From NCBI GenBank assembly GCA_965140735.1, contig OZ223306.1, positions 4,526,001 to 4,590,000 of the forward strand: DNA of 64,000 nt. Reading direction: 5' to 3'. Under the pieces are notes generated by a model. That model was not told the origin of the DNA, searched no databases, and saw nothing but the letters and a program-made list of their open reading frames with translations. The DNA is from Fusibacter_A sp965140735 (GTDB lineage: Bacteria > Bacillota > Clostridia > Peptostreptococcales > Acidaminobacteraceae). Made by a program: the position numbers and the translations under genes. Shown here one piece after another: positions 1 through 8,770 of the stretch (position 1 is the stretch's first letter; every line of letters starts with the position of its first letter).

Positions 1-461
1 AAAATCATTTCACCAAGGAGCCCGCCTAGCACAGAACCAATAACCCAATAGGATTGGTTAAGGCTGGCAATTGCAAAAAAAACTTGATCTTCATTTAAAT
101 CAGAAGGAATTTGTGTCCCACATAAAAGAGAATAAGTTTCATCTGTTAAAGAGAAAATCATATAGGGGTATGCTTTCCCCATATGCTTGAACTTTTCGAT
201 AAAAGACAAACCATAGAATATATGCCTGCTATTGATGGAGAGTGTCATCAATATAACCGATAAGAAGCTTATGGGACTGCCTAAAAAGCTAATGAGTACA
301 AATTGCATAGAACCGGCGAATACAAAGGTGCTGATAAAAAACGCCCAGATAAAGTTATAGCCTGCTCTTTGTAATAAGAGTCCAAATGCAATGCCTAAAA
401 AGAGATACCCAAATAGGACGGGAATCGTTTTTATAAAAGCAAATCGAAGTGTTTTATTCAT
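1..461 (-). CDS. azlC: AzlC family branched-chain amino acid exporter subunit (partial, C-terminus outside window)
   Basis: The reverse strand reads from an ATG at 461, preceded by AGGAGG, to the window edge with no stop, giving about 153 residues. The protein is hydrophobic and carries the AzlC-type segment AGSMQFVLISFLG near residue 50, followed by SINSRHIFYGLSF. AzlC pairs with the small AzlD protein to export branched-chain amino acids or their analogues across the cytoplasmic membrane; azlD would lie beyond the window edge. The divergent XRE-cupin gene at 617 is the usual type of partner regulator. The family call is firm, the substrate is inferred. Confidence 0.88.
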   Translation of the reverse strand, partial: MNKTLRFAFIKTIPVLFGYLFLGIAFGLLLQRAGYNFIWAFFISTFVFAGSMQFVLISFLGSPISFLSVILMTLSINSRHIFYGLSFIEKFKHMGKAYPYMIFSLTDETYSLLCGTQIPSDLNEDQVFFAIASLNQSYWVIGSVLGGLLGEMI

Positions 462-565
462 CAATAGAACCTCCTAGAATTTATTATTATATCGATTATC
501 ATATTTACTTTTTATAATACGAACGATATAATGATATAAAACGAGCGATATAAAACTCGAATGTG

Positions 566-597
566 CAATATAATAATACATTTTGTATATTATATTG
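566..597. promoter_or_regulatory. 32-bp palindrome directly upstream of the XRE-cupin gene
   Basis: A 10-bp inverted repeat (CAATATAATA and TATTATATTG) with a 12-bp spacer that is itself palindromic (ATACA/TGTAT) ends five bases before the ribosome site of the XRE-cupin gene. It may be the operator of that regulator, or a hairpin in the leader that gates translation. Imperfect direct repeats of CGATATAA lie just upstream, around 525-555, in the azlC-facing half of the divergent region. Confidence 0.55.
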
Positions 598-616
598 TCA
601 AGAGGAGGCTGTAAAA

Positions 617-1168
617 TTGGTGCCGATGAATGCGATCATTGCAGAGAACATTAAGAGATTAAGAGAAAATCTTAAAATTAGCATGGAAGAACTTGCAAAA
701 TTAAGTGGTGTGAGCAAAAGTATGCTTGCGCAGATAGAAAGAAGTGAGGGCAATCCCACGATTTCAACACTGTGGAAGATTGCAAATGGGATGAAAGTGC
801 CTTTTGATGCACTTACCATAAGACCCAAACGAGATTATGAAATCATAAAGACATCTGAGTTAGATCCCACTCTTGAAGATAACGGTCACGTAAGAAATTA
901 TTCTATATTTCCAGATGATGAAAACCGAAAGTTTGCAATATACTATGTGGAAGTTGATCAAGGGGGATATTGGAGTTCAGAGCCTCATTTAAGGGGCACA
1001 TCCGAGTTTATTACGGTTATAAAAGGACAGCTTACGATACGTTCGTTAGAAGATGAGTATACAGTTCATCAAGGCGAGAGCTTTAGGTTTAAATCTGATG
1101 TGCCACATGCTTATCATAACTCAGGTGAGAGTGAAGCGCTTATTCATATGGTGTTATATAATTACTAA
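617..1168 (+). CDS. XRE family transcriptional regulator with cupin domain
   Basis: A DNA-binding helix-turn-helix of the XRE type fills roughly the first 65 residues (IAENIKRLRENLKISMEEL and SGVSKSMLAQIERSEGNPT), followed by a C-terminal cupin barrel (about residues 100-180) that normally senses a small ligand. Such HTH-cupin proteins commonly lie divergent from azlCD, as here. The ribosome site GAGGAGG at 602-608 best fits TTG at 617 (8-base spacing) or GTG at 620. The ATG at 626 is too far away, and an upstream ATG at 563 has no ribosome site. A strong palindrome lies immediately upstream. The regulated gene is probably azlC, and the ligand is unknown. Confidence 0.85.
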   Translation: MVPMNAIIAENIKRLRENLKISMEELAKLSGVSKSMLAQIERSEGNPTISTLWKIANGMKVPFDALTIRPKRDYEIIKTSELDPTLEDNGHVRNYSIFPDDENRKFAIYYVEVDQGGYWSSEPHLRGTSEFITVIKGQLTIRSLEDEYTVHQGESFRFKSDVPHAYHNSGESEALIHMVLYNY

Positions 1169-1276
1169 TATTGGATCTGTGAGCTCAAGTTGTTTAGAGT
1201 CCTATAAATAGTGGTAAAAATGATTTATCAGTAAAGGTCATTTGAATTTGTGGACAATGATCATGAGGGGCTCAAT

Positions 1277-3574
1277 ATGAATGAGAAAAAATCAATACGT
1301 CAAATTATATATCAAGAGTATGTAAAATCAGCACTTCTGCCTATTTTAGTGGTGGCTTTTATTCTTATGGTGATGCATTTTATAACCATCAATTATATGG
1401 ATGACCTTGTTAAAGGGGCGCTTTTAGAAGATGCTCAATTCAACATAACTGAAATTACATCGCGCGAAGTTAAAAATATCAATTTGGCGATTGAACAAAT
1501 TATGCAACATGCTGAAATTTTACAAAAGGAGAATGAGCGATTATTTACAGATCCCGAAGAATTTGGACGGCCCCATGAGTTGCCTTTATTTGATAAAGCT
1601 GAAAATGGTGTGACTTATAAGGTCAATGATAATGGGGGATCATCTGTTTGGTATTCCAGTTTGACACCTATGACTGATAAAACACTTGAAAAAGCTGTTA
1701 AGACTGAGGCCATGGACCCCTTTTTTAAAGAATTGCTAAAAGTAGACGATATGATCGTGGGGATCTATTTTAACTCTTTTGATTCCATGAATAGATATAC
1801 GCCCTTTTTAGATGAGGTCTACAATGTTTTTGAACCAAACATGAATATTCCAGACTTTAATTTTTACTACTTAGCAGATAGAGCACACAATGAATCTGGT
1901 GGTCCTGTATGGACTGATGTATACCTTGATCCTGCTGGTCAGGGCTGGATGGCATCTTGCATTGTGCCCATTTACAATGGTGATTTTTTAGAGGGCGTCA
2001 CAGGGATTGATATCACCATAGATAGTATCGTAAACAATATTTTAGATTTGAAATTGCCTTGGGGTGCTTCTGCATTTTTAGTGGATTCAAAAGGTGTTAT
2101 TTTAGCAATGCCAGAATCTGTGGAGGATATCTTTAAACTTAAAGAACTCAGACATCAAACTTATAGTGAAACGATAAAGCAAGATACCTTAAAACCTGAA
2201 GCCTTTAATCTGTTTAAAAATAAAGACCCATTGATTGCTTTGCAAATAGAAACTTTTTTCAGTTCAGGTAGCGAAATTGGGGATTTTAAAGTTAATGGGG
2301 AATCCTATTTTTTAACAAAAAGTACGATAACCAAAACTGGATGGTCCTTACTTATTTTAGTCGATAAGAGCATCATTCAAGAACCAGTGGCAAAAATAAA
2401 TGAAACTGCTAAAAGCTTAGGTGTGATTGCTCTTGGAATCATGTTTTTGCTCTATATATCGATTTTAATTTATTTGATTTTTAAAACCAGGCGAGTGGCC
2501 AATGATATCTCAAGTCCGATTATTCGTGTGGCAGATAAGACGAGCATTATGATCAACAATTTACAGAGTGTGAATTTTGATATTGAAGAGAGTGAAATTA
2601 AAGAAATTTATTTGCTCAATGAAAATTTTAACACAATGGCAAAAGAACTTTACAATGTCTACAGTGATCTTGAAAACAAGGTGACACAACGTACAGCAGA
2701 ACTTACCGAAATGTATGCGAGTCTCCAAGAGGTTAATAAGGAGCTTAAGAGTGCAAATTTGCAGCTGATTCAACAAGAAAAAATGGCTTCAATAGGGCAA
2801 CTCGCCGCTGGTGTTGCACATGAAATTAATAACCCAATGGGGTTTATCATCAGCAATATATCTCTAATGCAAGAATACATTGATAAACTTCTTGAGTATA
2901 TGAAGTGGATGGAAACGGCCTTTGATAAGTTTGAAAATATGGAGATTACTCAAAAGATTATCTCAGAGGTTAAATTAGATATGAATGAACTCAGAAAAAA
3001 ACTCGAAATTAGTTATATCCAAGATGATATTAGCGATTTACTTGTTGAGACGCTTGAAGGAACGAATCGAGTTAAAACGATTGTTCATGAATTAAAAGTA
3101 TTTTCAAGAAGTGATGAGGATAAAACGTTGGCAGATATAAACGCTGCTTTAGATAATGTGGTAAATATACTTTGGAGTGAACTGAAGTATAAAGTAACCT
3201 TAACTAAGGACTATGGTGAATTGCCACTTCTTTATTGTCATGTGGACCAACTCAAGCAAGTTTTTATGAATATTTTGATAAACGCGTCTCATGCAATTGA
3301 GTCACAAGGTATTATTAATATTAAAACTTATGAACAGAATAAAGCGATTCTAATTGTGATATCAGATACAGGGCAAGGGATCTCTGAGGCGATCATCTCT
3401 AAAATTTTTGATCCTTTTTTCACGACAAAGGAAATTGGTAAAGGCACTGGATTAGGCTTGAGTATTTCATATGAAATCATAAAATCGCATGAAGGTTCTA
3501 TAACAGTGGAAAGCAATGTTGGTGAGGGGACGACTTTTACGATTGTAATTCCGATCAATACTGCGGAAAATTAA
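1277..3574 (+). CDS. Membrane sensor histidine kinase with extracellular Cache domain
   Basis: This is a two-component sensor kinase. A membrane helix at about residues 15-37 and another at about 380-402 enclose a large extracytoplasmic Cache-like sensor (VWYSSLTPM, GGPVWTDVYLDP, GVTGIDITID). A coiled linker follows, then a HisKA-type phosphoacceptor helix with the active His near residue 515 (GVAHEINNPMGF) and an HATPase domain with N box (NILINASHAIE), G1 (DTGQGI) and G2 (GKGTGLGLSISYEI). The start at 1277 has GAGGGG six bases upstream; an in-frame upstream GTG at 1250 lacks one. No response regulator is adjacent, so the partner is unknown. The gene ends at a clear terminator. Confidence 0.9.
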   Translation: MNEKKSIRQIIYQEYVKSALLPILVVAFILMVMHFITINYMDDLVKGALLEDAQFNITEITSREVKNINLAIEQIMQHAEILQKENERLFTDPEEFGRPHELPLFDKAENGVTYKVNDNGGSSVWYSSLTPMTDKTLEKAVKTEAMDPFFKELLKVDDMIVGIYFNSFDSMNRYTPFLDEVYNVFEPNMNIPDFNFYYLADRAHNESGGPVWTDVYLDPAGQGWMASCIVPIYNGDFLEGVTGIDITIDSIVNNILDLKLPWGASAFLVDSKGVILAMPESVEDIFKLKELRHQTYSETIKQDTLKPEAFNLFKNKDPLIALQIETFFSSGSEIGDFKVNGESYFLTKSTITKTGWSLLILVDKSIIQEPVAKINETAKSLGVIALGIMFLLYISILIYLIFKTRRVANDISSPIIRVADKTSIMINNLQSVNFDIEESEIKEIYLLNENFNTMAKELYNVYSDLENKVTQRTAELTEMYASLQEVNKELKSANLQLIQQEKMASIGQLAAGVAHEINNPMGFIISNISLMQEYIDKLLEYMKWMETAFDKFENMEITQKIISEVKLDMNELRKKLEISYIQDDISDLLVETLEGTNRVKTIVHELKVFSRSDEDKTLADINAALDNVVNILWSELKYKVTLTKDYGELPLLYCHVDQLKQVFMNILINASHAIESQGIINIKTYEQNKAILIVISDTGQGISEAIISKIFDPFFTTKEIGKGTGLGLSISYEIIKSHEGSITVESNVGEGTTFTIVIPINTAEN

Positions 3575-3606
3575 ACAAAACTTTAAAAGTGAATATTAAA
3601 ATAAAG

Positions 3607-3660
3607 ATAAAGAGCAGATCAACATCGCTATTCTCAGGTGTTATTTGCTCTTTATTTTTT
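3607..3660 (+). terminator. Rho-independent terminator after the histidine kinase
   Basis: The arms ATAAAGAGCA (3607-3616) and TGCTCTTTAT (3646-3655) form a 10-bp stem followed by a run of T. The loop is long, about 29 bases. Confidence 0.75.
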
Positions 3661-3754
3661 CAATTCTTATAGGATTTTTCATACTGAAATCATATAAACT
3701 GCAAATACAATGACAATAAAAATAGCCGTTGTAGATTTTTATAACGAAAGATTT

Positions 3755-3805
3755 TTGTTAAATTTAGACAAATAAGTATCATTGTCTATTGAACAATCAT
3801 TGTTA
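3755..3805. promoter_or_regulatory. Inverted repeats and likely promoter region of the hyp operon
   Basis: The 284-base gap before hypB contains two neighbouring inverted repeats, AGACAA with TTGTCT and AACAATCATTGTT, followed by a weak -35/-10 pair (TTGTTA and CTATAA) and the ribosome site of hypB. The repeats could bind a regulator. They do not match the Rex or Fnr consensus sequences that I know. Confidence 0.35.
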
Positions 3806-3858
3806 AAAAAAGTACAATGTATACTATAAGTATATAGTGAAAACGGAGGTAGATCTAA

Positions 3859-4530
3859 ATGGAAAAATATAAAGTACTTGAAATTAAAGAAAGCGTTTTT
3901 GAAGATAACAATCATCAAGCTGATTTGTTGAGAAAGCGTTTAAAAGAAGAAAAGACATTTTTACTTAATTTGATGTCGTCTCCTGGATCAGGGAAGACCA
4001 CTACAGTTCTCAGAACGATTGAAGCGCTTCAATCAGAAATGAAAATAGGTGTTATGGAAGCTGATATAGATTCAGATGTGGATGCAAATACGGTATCTAA
4101 GACAGGCACTAAAGTAATTCAACTTCATACAGGGGGAATGTGTCATCTAGATGCGGATATGACGAAACAAGGGATTGAAGGTCTGGGGACAGAAGACATC
4201 GATTTTGCCATCCTTGAAAATGTGGGGAATTTAGTATGTCCAGCAGAATTTGATACAGGTGCTTCTAAAAATGCAATGATTTTAAGTGTTCCTGAAGGAG
4301 ACGATAAGCCCCTAAAATATCCATTGATGTTTTCCATAGTAGATGTATTGTTAGTCAATAAGATGGACACGATCGGTATTTTTGATTTTGACCTTGAAGC
4401 TGTTAAAGCACGTGCTTTAAAACTTAATCCTGACATTAAAGTGATCCCTATTGTGGCGAAGACAGGTGAAGGTATGGATGAATGGACTAAATGGATCAGA
4501 AATGAAGTTAACACTTGGAATGAAAAATAG
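3859..4530 (+). CDS. hypB: Hydrogenase/urease nickel incorporation GTPase HypB
   Basis: HypB is the GTPase that, with HypA, delivers nickel to NiFe-hydrogenase precursors in the cytoplasm. The 223-residue protein has the P-loop SSPGSGKTTT (about residues 40-49), MEADIDSDVDA, the metal-binding GGMCHLDADM, a Cys in LENVGNLVCPAEFD and the guanine motif NKMD. The histidine-rich nickel-storage N-terminus seen in some HypB proteins is absent. CGGAGG sits upstream of the ATG. It heads a three-gene group with the oxidoreductase and hypA. No hydrogenase or urease structural gene is in the window, so the nickel client must be encoded elsewhere. Confidence 0.95.
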   Translation: MEKYKVLEIKESVFEDNNHQADLLRKRLKEEKTFLLNLMSSPGSGKTTTVLRTIEALQSEMKIGVMEADIDSDVDANTVSKTGTKVIQLHTGGMCHLDADMTKQGIEGLGTEDIDFAILENVGNLVCPAEFDTGASKNAMILSVPEGDDKPLKYPLMFSIVDVLLVNKMDTIGIFDFDLEAVKARALKLNPDIKVIPIVAKTGEGMDEWTKWIRNEVNTWNEK

Positions 4531-4580
4531 AATATTGAACTCATAAATGAACTTTAATATAAAACAAGGGGGCTCTTCAT

Positions 4581-7256
4581 ATGGCGAAGAAAAAAGTTTT
4601 ACAACTTGCCAATAAGATTGCAGCTGGGATAACTGGTGGTGTAATAAGGGTAAAAGAAACAGATCCAGAATATAAGATCTTAGATGCTGTGACAACAGAT
4701 GAAATGGCAGAAATTGCGCTTCACCTTGAAATTAGAAAACCGAAATCTATAAAAGAAATCGCAAAACTTTGTGGTAAACCAGAAGCAGAGGTAGAATCTG
4801 TTTTATATAAAATGGCGATAGATGGCTCTGTTAAATCAGAAATTGAGCATGGGGAAGTTTATTATTTTCTTGAGCTTTTTGTACCGGGTGTTATGGAATA
4901 TATGGTTGCCAATAGAGCAAATGTCGAAAAACATCCTGTTATCGGAGAGAGTTTTGAGGCCTATACTCGGAAAATGGGCAAGTTAATGGCGGGAAACTTG
5001 CCAGTGGGTCTCGGGGTTATGCGGGTTATACCTATAGAAAGTGCTATTGAAGGTGACACAAGAAAAGCTTCATATGAAGAAATTTCTTATTTACTTAATA
5101 AGCATGAGCTCTTTTCAGTGGCAGATTGTTCTTGTAGAACTTCTATGCGAATTATTGGTGAAGGTTGTGGTCACACGGTGGAAGAAATGTGTATACAACT
5201 TGGACCAGCAGCTGATTACTACATCAGAACAGGTAAAGGACGTCAGATTACAAGAGAAGAAGCCATTACTATTTGCCAAAATGCAGAAAAAGAAGGCCTT
5301 GTACACCAAATCCCAAATCTCTCTGGTCCAGGAAAAGCACTTGCGATCTGCAACTGCTGTGGTTGTTCTTGCTTTGGACTTAGAAACACGACTTTCTACA
5401 ACAATCCAGATTTCTCAAGATCAAACTATGTGGTTAAAGTAGATCGAGATAAATGTGTGGCTTGTGGCGCTTGTGTGGAAAATTGTCAAGCCAATGCACT
5501 GGTTTTAGGACAGAATTTATGTACCAATACACCGTTACCACCAAAGCCAGTAAAAGATACGCCATATGATACAAAATGGAGTGAAGATAAATGGAATTAT
5601 GATTATAGACATCGCAAAATTGTCGACGATACTGGAACAAGCCCATGTAAAGCAGAATGTCCTGCTCATATAGCCGTCCAAGGTTATATTAAAATGGCTT
5701 CACAAGGACGGTATAAAGAAGCACTGGAACTGATTAAAAAAGAAAATCCGTTTCCAGCAGTCTGTGGACGTATTTGTCCTAGAAACTGTGAATCTGCATG
5801 TACCAGATCTGATTTAGATGAGCCACTAGCAGTAGATGAAATCAAGAAGTTTATTGCAGATCAAGATTTAAATGAAGCACATCGATTTATTCCAGAGCAA
5901 AGAGCAATGAGACCGGAAAAAATCGCTGTAATCGGGGCAGGACCTGCTGGATTATCTTGTGCATACTTCTTAGCACTAGATGGCTACCAAGTTACTGTTT
6001 TTGAAAAACAAACAAAGCTTGGGGGCATGCTCACTTTAGGGATTCCATCGTTTAGACTTGGTAAAGAAGTTGTCAACGCAGAAATAGATGTTTTAAGAGA
6101 AATGGGTGTTCAATTTAAAACCGGTATGGAGATCGGAAAAGACATCACCATTCCTAAGTTAAGGGATAAAGGGTTTAATGCTTTCTATCTTGCAATAGGG
6201 GCGCAAAGTGGTAGATACCTTGGTCTTGAAGGTGAAGATTCTAAAGGTGTCATTACAGGTGTTGAGTTCTTAAGAAATGTAAGTTTAGATGAGGCATCAA
6301 AATTATCAGGACCAGCCATTGTCATCGGTGGTGGTAATGTTGCTATAGACGTGGCGAGAACAGCCACAAGAATGGGTGCCAATAAAGTAGATTTATTCTG
6401 TTTGGAAAGCAGAACAGAAATGCCAGCACTTGAAGAAGAGATTGAAGAAGCTTTGTCAGAAGATATTATTATCAATAATGCTTGGGGGCCAAAACGTATT
6501 ATTCACGAAAATGGTGTGGTCAAAGGCGTAGAATTCCAAAGATGTATAAGTGTTAAAGACCGTGATGGTAGATTTAATCCTAAGTTTGATGAAAGCGAAA
6601 CTAAAACTGTGATGGCAAATCACGTGTTAATTTCAGTTGGACAAGGCATGGATTGGGGGAACTTAATTGAAGGGACTCAAATGCAATTGAATCCAAATAA
6701 GACGCTTAAAGTGGAACCGTTGACTTATCAAACGAGTGAAGCAGATGTATTTGCAGGTGGTGATGCCGTTACGGGTCCTAAGTTTGCAATAGACGCCATT
6801 GCTCTAGGTAAACAAGGTGCTGTTTCAATTCACAGATATGTACATGGTGATAACATCACTATTGGTAGAGAAAAGGAATATCGTGCACTTGACAAAGCAA
6901 ACTTAGATATGAAAGGTTATGATCTTCTACCAAGACAAAAAGCAACTCATGTTGAAGGTCATAAATCCAAAGAGACTTTTGTTGATCTTAGAACGACTTT
7001 TACAGAAGCACAAGTTCAGAAAGAAACGGAAAGATGTCTAGGTTGCGGTGCAGTTGTGGCGGATGAATATCAATGTGTTGGTTGTGGTGTTTGTACAACT
7101 AAATGTAAATTTGATGCGATTTCACTTGAAAGAAGATATGATAGTCCAGGTGTTGAATTTAGCGAGATGAAGTCAACTGTAATCAAGCATGCTGTAAAAA
7201 GACAGGGTCGAATTGCAGTGAAGAATGTTAAAAATATGTTCTCCGGCAAAAATTAA
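4581..7256 (+). CDS. Multidomain Fe-S/FAD NAD(P)-dependent oxidoreductase (GltD-like), between hypB and hypA
   Basis: This 891-residue cytoplasmic flavoprotein has several parts in order. It begins with a winged-helix-like N-terminus (about 30-110) and a Cys-rich region (ADCSCRTSM, CNCCGCSC; about 185-265). A ferredoxin motif CVACGACVENC follows (about 290), then a GltD/dihydropyrimidine-dehydrogenase-type Fe-S helical domain (CKAECPAH, CGRICPRNCESAC; about 355-410). An FAD Rossmann fold VIGAGPAGLS (about 450) and an NAD(P) fold VIGGGNVAIDVA (about 580) come next. The end has another Cys cluster (CLGCG, CVGCGVCTTKC; about 820-845). Such proteins move electrons between NAD(P)H and ferredoxin or a partner enzyme. 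Its place between hypB and hypA suggests a hydrogenase-related role. The electron partners cannot be named from sequence. Confidence 0.8.
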   Translation: MAKKKVLQLANKIAAGITGGVIRVKETDPEYKILDAVTTDEMAEIALHLEIRKPKSIKEIAKLCGKPEAEVESVLYKMAIDGSVKSEIEHGEVYYFLELFVPGVMEYMVANRANVEKHPVIGESFEAYTRKMGKLMAGNLPVGLGVMRVIPIESAIEGDTRKASYEEISYLLNKHELFSVADCSCRTSMRIIGEGCGHTVEEMCIQLGPAADYYIRTGKGRQITREEAITICQNAEKEGLVHQIPNLSGPGKALAICNCCGCSCFGLRNTTFYNNPDFSRSNYVVKVDRDKCVACGACVENCQANALVLGQNLCTNTPLPPKPVKDTPYDTKWSEDKWNYDYRHRKIVDDTGTSPCKAECPAHIAVQGYIKMASQGRYKEALELIKKENPFPAVCGRICPRNCESACTRSDLDEPLAVDEIKKFIADQDLNEAHRFIPEQRAMRPEKIAVIGAGPAGLSCAYFLALDGYQVTVFEKQTKLGGMLTLGIPSFRLGKEVVNAEIDVLREMGVQFKTGMEIGKDITIPKLRDKGFNAFYLAIGAQSGRYLGLEGEDSKGVITGVEFLRNVSLDEASKLSGPAIVIGGGNVAIDVARTATRMGANKVDLFCLESRTEMPALEEEIEEALSEDIIINNAWGPKRIIHENGVVKGVEFQRCISVKDRDGRFNPKFDESETKTVMANHVLISVGQGMDWGNLIEGTQMQLNPNKTLKVEPLTYQTSEADVFAGGDAVTGPKFAIDAIALGKQGAVSIHRYVHGDNITIGREKEYRALDKANLDMKGYDLLPRQKATHVEGHKSKETFVDLRTTFTEAQVQKETERCLGCGAVVADEYQCVGCGVCTTKCKFDAISLERRYDSPGVEFSEMKSTVIKHAVKRQGRIAVKNVKNMFSGKN

Positions 7257-7301
7257 TGTCGCAAATAGATTATATGATGTTAAGAGAATTATATTGAGGA
7301 T

Positions 7302-7307
7302 AAGGAG
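7302..7307 (+). promoter_or_regulatory. Ribosome binding site that fixes the TTG start of hypA
   Basis: AAGGAG lies nine bases before TTG at 7317. Starting there makes the protein begin Met-His-Glu, the N-terminus that HypA needs for nickel binding. No in-frame ATG gives that sequence. Confidence 0.85.
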
Positions 7308-7316
7308 TGTTAGCAC

Positions 7317-7658
7317 TTGCATGAGATCGGGGTTGTAATAGAGGTTATAAAAAAAGTGGAGCAATTTGCAAAGCAAAATGACGTCACAATGATAGATACT
7401 TTAGTTTTACAAATAGGCGAGTTGTCATCAATGATTCCAAGATACGTGGAAGCTTGTTATCCTGCGGCTATTGAAGGGACAATTTTAGAAGAGACTAAGT
7501 TGAAAATTGAAATCATGCCAGCAAATGCACTTTGCAAAAGCTGTAATAAGGTATTTAATATCGTTGAGCACAATAAAATCTGCCCTAATTGTAGCAGTGA
7601 GGATTTTGACTTGCTCTGCGGAAGAGAATTTATGATTAAAGAGATTATCGCTTGTTAA
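7317..7658 (+). CDS. hypA: Hydrogenase nickel incorporation protein HypA
   Basis: HypA is the zinc protein that carries nickel with HypB to NiFe-hydrogenase (or urease). The 113-residue protein starts with a TTG codon read as Met and gives the family N-terminus Met-His-Glu, whose His2 and backbone bind nickel. The zinc site is formed by Cys73, Cys76, Cys89 and Cys92 (CKSC and CPNC). Length and motifs are normal for the family. It is the third gene after hypB and the large oxidoreductase and ends at a strong terminator, so the three are probably one unit. The rest of the hyp set (hypC-F) is not in the window. Confidence 0.94.
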   Translation: MHEIGVVIEVIKKVEQFAKQNDVTMIDTLVLQIGELSSMIPRYVEACYPAAIEGTILEETKLKIEIMPANALCKSCNKVFNIVEHNKICPNCSSEDFDLLCGREFMIKEIIAC

Positions 7659-7680
7659 AGCACTAAAAAATCTTTTACAA

Positions 7681-7730
7681 AAAAGCACAGACAAATGAAA
7701 TTTTAAATTTATTTGTCTGTGCTTTTTATG
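7681..7730. terminator. Bidirectional terminator between hypA and the split permease
   Basis: A 16-bp perfect stem (AAAAGCACAGACAAAT with its complement at 7711-7726) has A-rich and T-rich flanks, so it can stop transcription from both converging operons. Confidence 0.9.
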
Positions 7731-7742
7731 TTAATATTACTT

Positions 7743-8294
7743 TTATTCTGAAAGTGCAGAAGCAGATTGATAGACGGCTTCTTTGGATTCAGCAGTTAGC
7801 ATCTTTTCAATGAGTAGTGCACCTATTAAAAATATAGTTAAATTTGTGGTGATGTGCAAAATAGTAAATATGCCCCCGAAGGATGTGGATTCAAACATGA
7901 TCATTGGTAGCTTAGCAGTGGACCAAACACCGAGGAAAAACATGACGTAAGATAGACGGGCACGTTTTTTTAGAAGAATAGCTGCCACAGGAAAAGCCGC
8001 GTAGAGTGGGCCAGCAGCAAAAGAACCTAAAATAAGTGCTATGCCAAGCCCTTTAACGCCTGAATGTTCGCCCATATATTTGATCATGATTTCTTTTGGA
8101 ACCCACACATCTAGGAGTCCGATTAAGAGCAAAATTGGCGGCAAAATACCAAGCATGGTTAAGAAATTAGAGAATGTGAGCTTATTTGCATTTGAGCCAG
8201 TTGAGGGCATTGTGATATTGATGATCACGAGAATAAGAGCCATCAAAAGAGCCCATTTATATTTTTTTATTAAGCCAGTATTTTTCTGTTTCAT
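7743..8294 (-). CDS. Half-size permease subunit B (ArsP/DUF318-like)
   Basis: This 183-residue protein has about five hydrophobic segments and the motif AAGPLYAAFPVAAILLKK. A comparable motif, FMPSFVAFPLGANLL, is found in the next gene upstream. Both resemble the halves of predicted permeases of the ArsP/DUF318 type, normally a single protein of about 300 residues. The start overlaps the previous stop (ATGA), and GGAGGG lies upstream, so the two are translationally coupled. I infer that the two halves assemble as a heterodimer in the membrane. The substrate is unknown. Confidence 0.65.
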   Translation of the reverse strand: MKQKNTGLIKKYKWALLMALILVIINITMPSTGSNANKLTFSNFLTMLGILPPILLLIGLLDVWVPKEIMIKYMGEHSGVKGLGIALILGSFAAGPLYAAFPVAAILLKKRARLSYVMFFLGVWSTAKLPMIMFESTSFGGIFTILHITTNLTIFLIGALLIEKMLTAESKEAVYQSASALSE

Positions 8295-8770
8295 ATGTTT
8301 ACCCTCCAGATGACAATGACAAAGGCAATAGATGCCATAAGTGCAGTAAGATTTCGAATAAGAGCTGTTTTTTTCCCAAAATATTGAATTTCCAGTCCAA
8401 GTGACATAAAACCAACGGCCATTAAGCTAGAGATAAATGATGCAATTTGGGGATAACCTGCGCCATGAGTTAATAAATTTGCGCCTAAAGGGAACGCTAC
8501 AAAACTTGGCATAAAAGCAACAGAACCAATGCCTAAACCGATGAGAACACCCAAGAGACCTGATTTTTCACCTAAGATGGTACTGATTGTATCTGCACTT
8601 AATAGAGATAAGACAATCCCAATACCAACCATCATAGGGATAATAGAAGGAAGAAGTTTTTTAAAGGCATTAAAGCCAATTTTAAAAGCTTTTTTTGTTT
8701 TTTGTGGACTTTTGATAAACGAGATCATTACTAAAAGCGTCACAGTTGAGTAAATGATAATAGTCGTCAT
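8291..8770 (-). CDS. Half-size permease subunit A (ArsP/DUF318-like)
   Basis: This 159-residue membrane protein has about five hydrophobic segments. Its core SVAFMPSFVAFPLGANLLTHG parallels the core of the downstream subunit, which suggests the pair arose by duplication or by splitting of one permease. The start overlaps the end of the PadR gene by four bases and its own end overlaps subunit B by four bases. The order is therefore regulator, subunit A, subunit B in one tightly coupled operon. The transported compound cannot be told from sequence. Control by the PadR protein is inferred. Confidence 0.65.
   Translation of the reverse strand: MTTIIIYSTVTLLVMISFIKSPQKTKKAFKIGFNAFKKLLPSIIPMMVGIGIVLSLLSADTISTILGEKSGLLGVLIGLGIGSVAFMPSFVAFPLGANLLTHGAGYPQIASFISSLMAVGFMSLGLEIQYFGKKTALIRNLTALMASIAFVIVIWRVNI

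Noticed and set aside
3755..3805. Rex or Fnr operator before hypB
   Set aside because: The inverted repeats there (AGACAA/TTGTCT, AACAAT/ATTGTT) do not match TTGTGA-type or TGTGA-type consensus sequences, so only unnamed inverted repeats are reported.
4143..4544. Long minus-strand open frame opposite hypB
   Set aside because: It is a shadow of the hypB frame with biased composition and no start signals.
5041..5442. 133-codon open frame inside the oxidoreductase gene
   Set aside because: It lies out of frame within a clearly coding 2.7 kb gene and has no ribosome site or recognisable motif.
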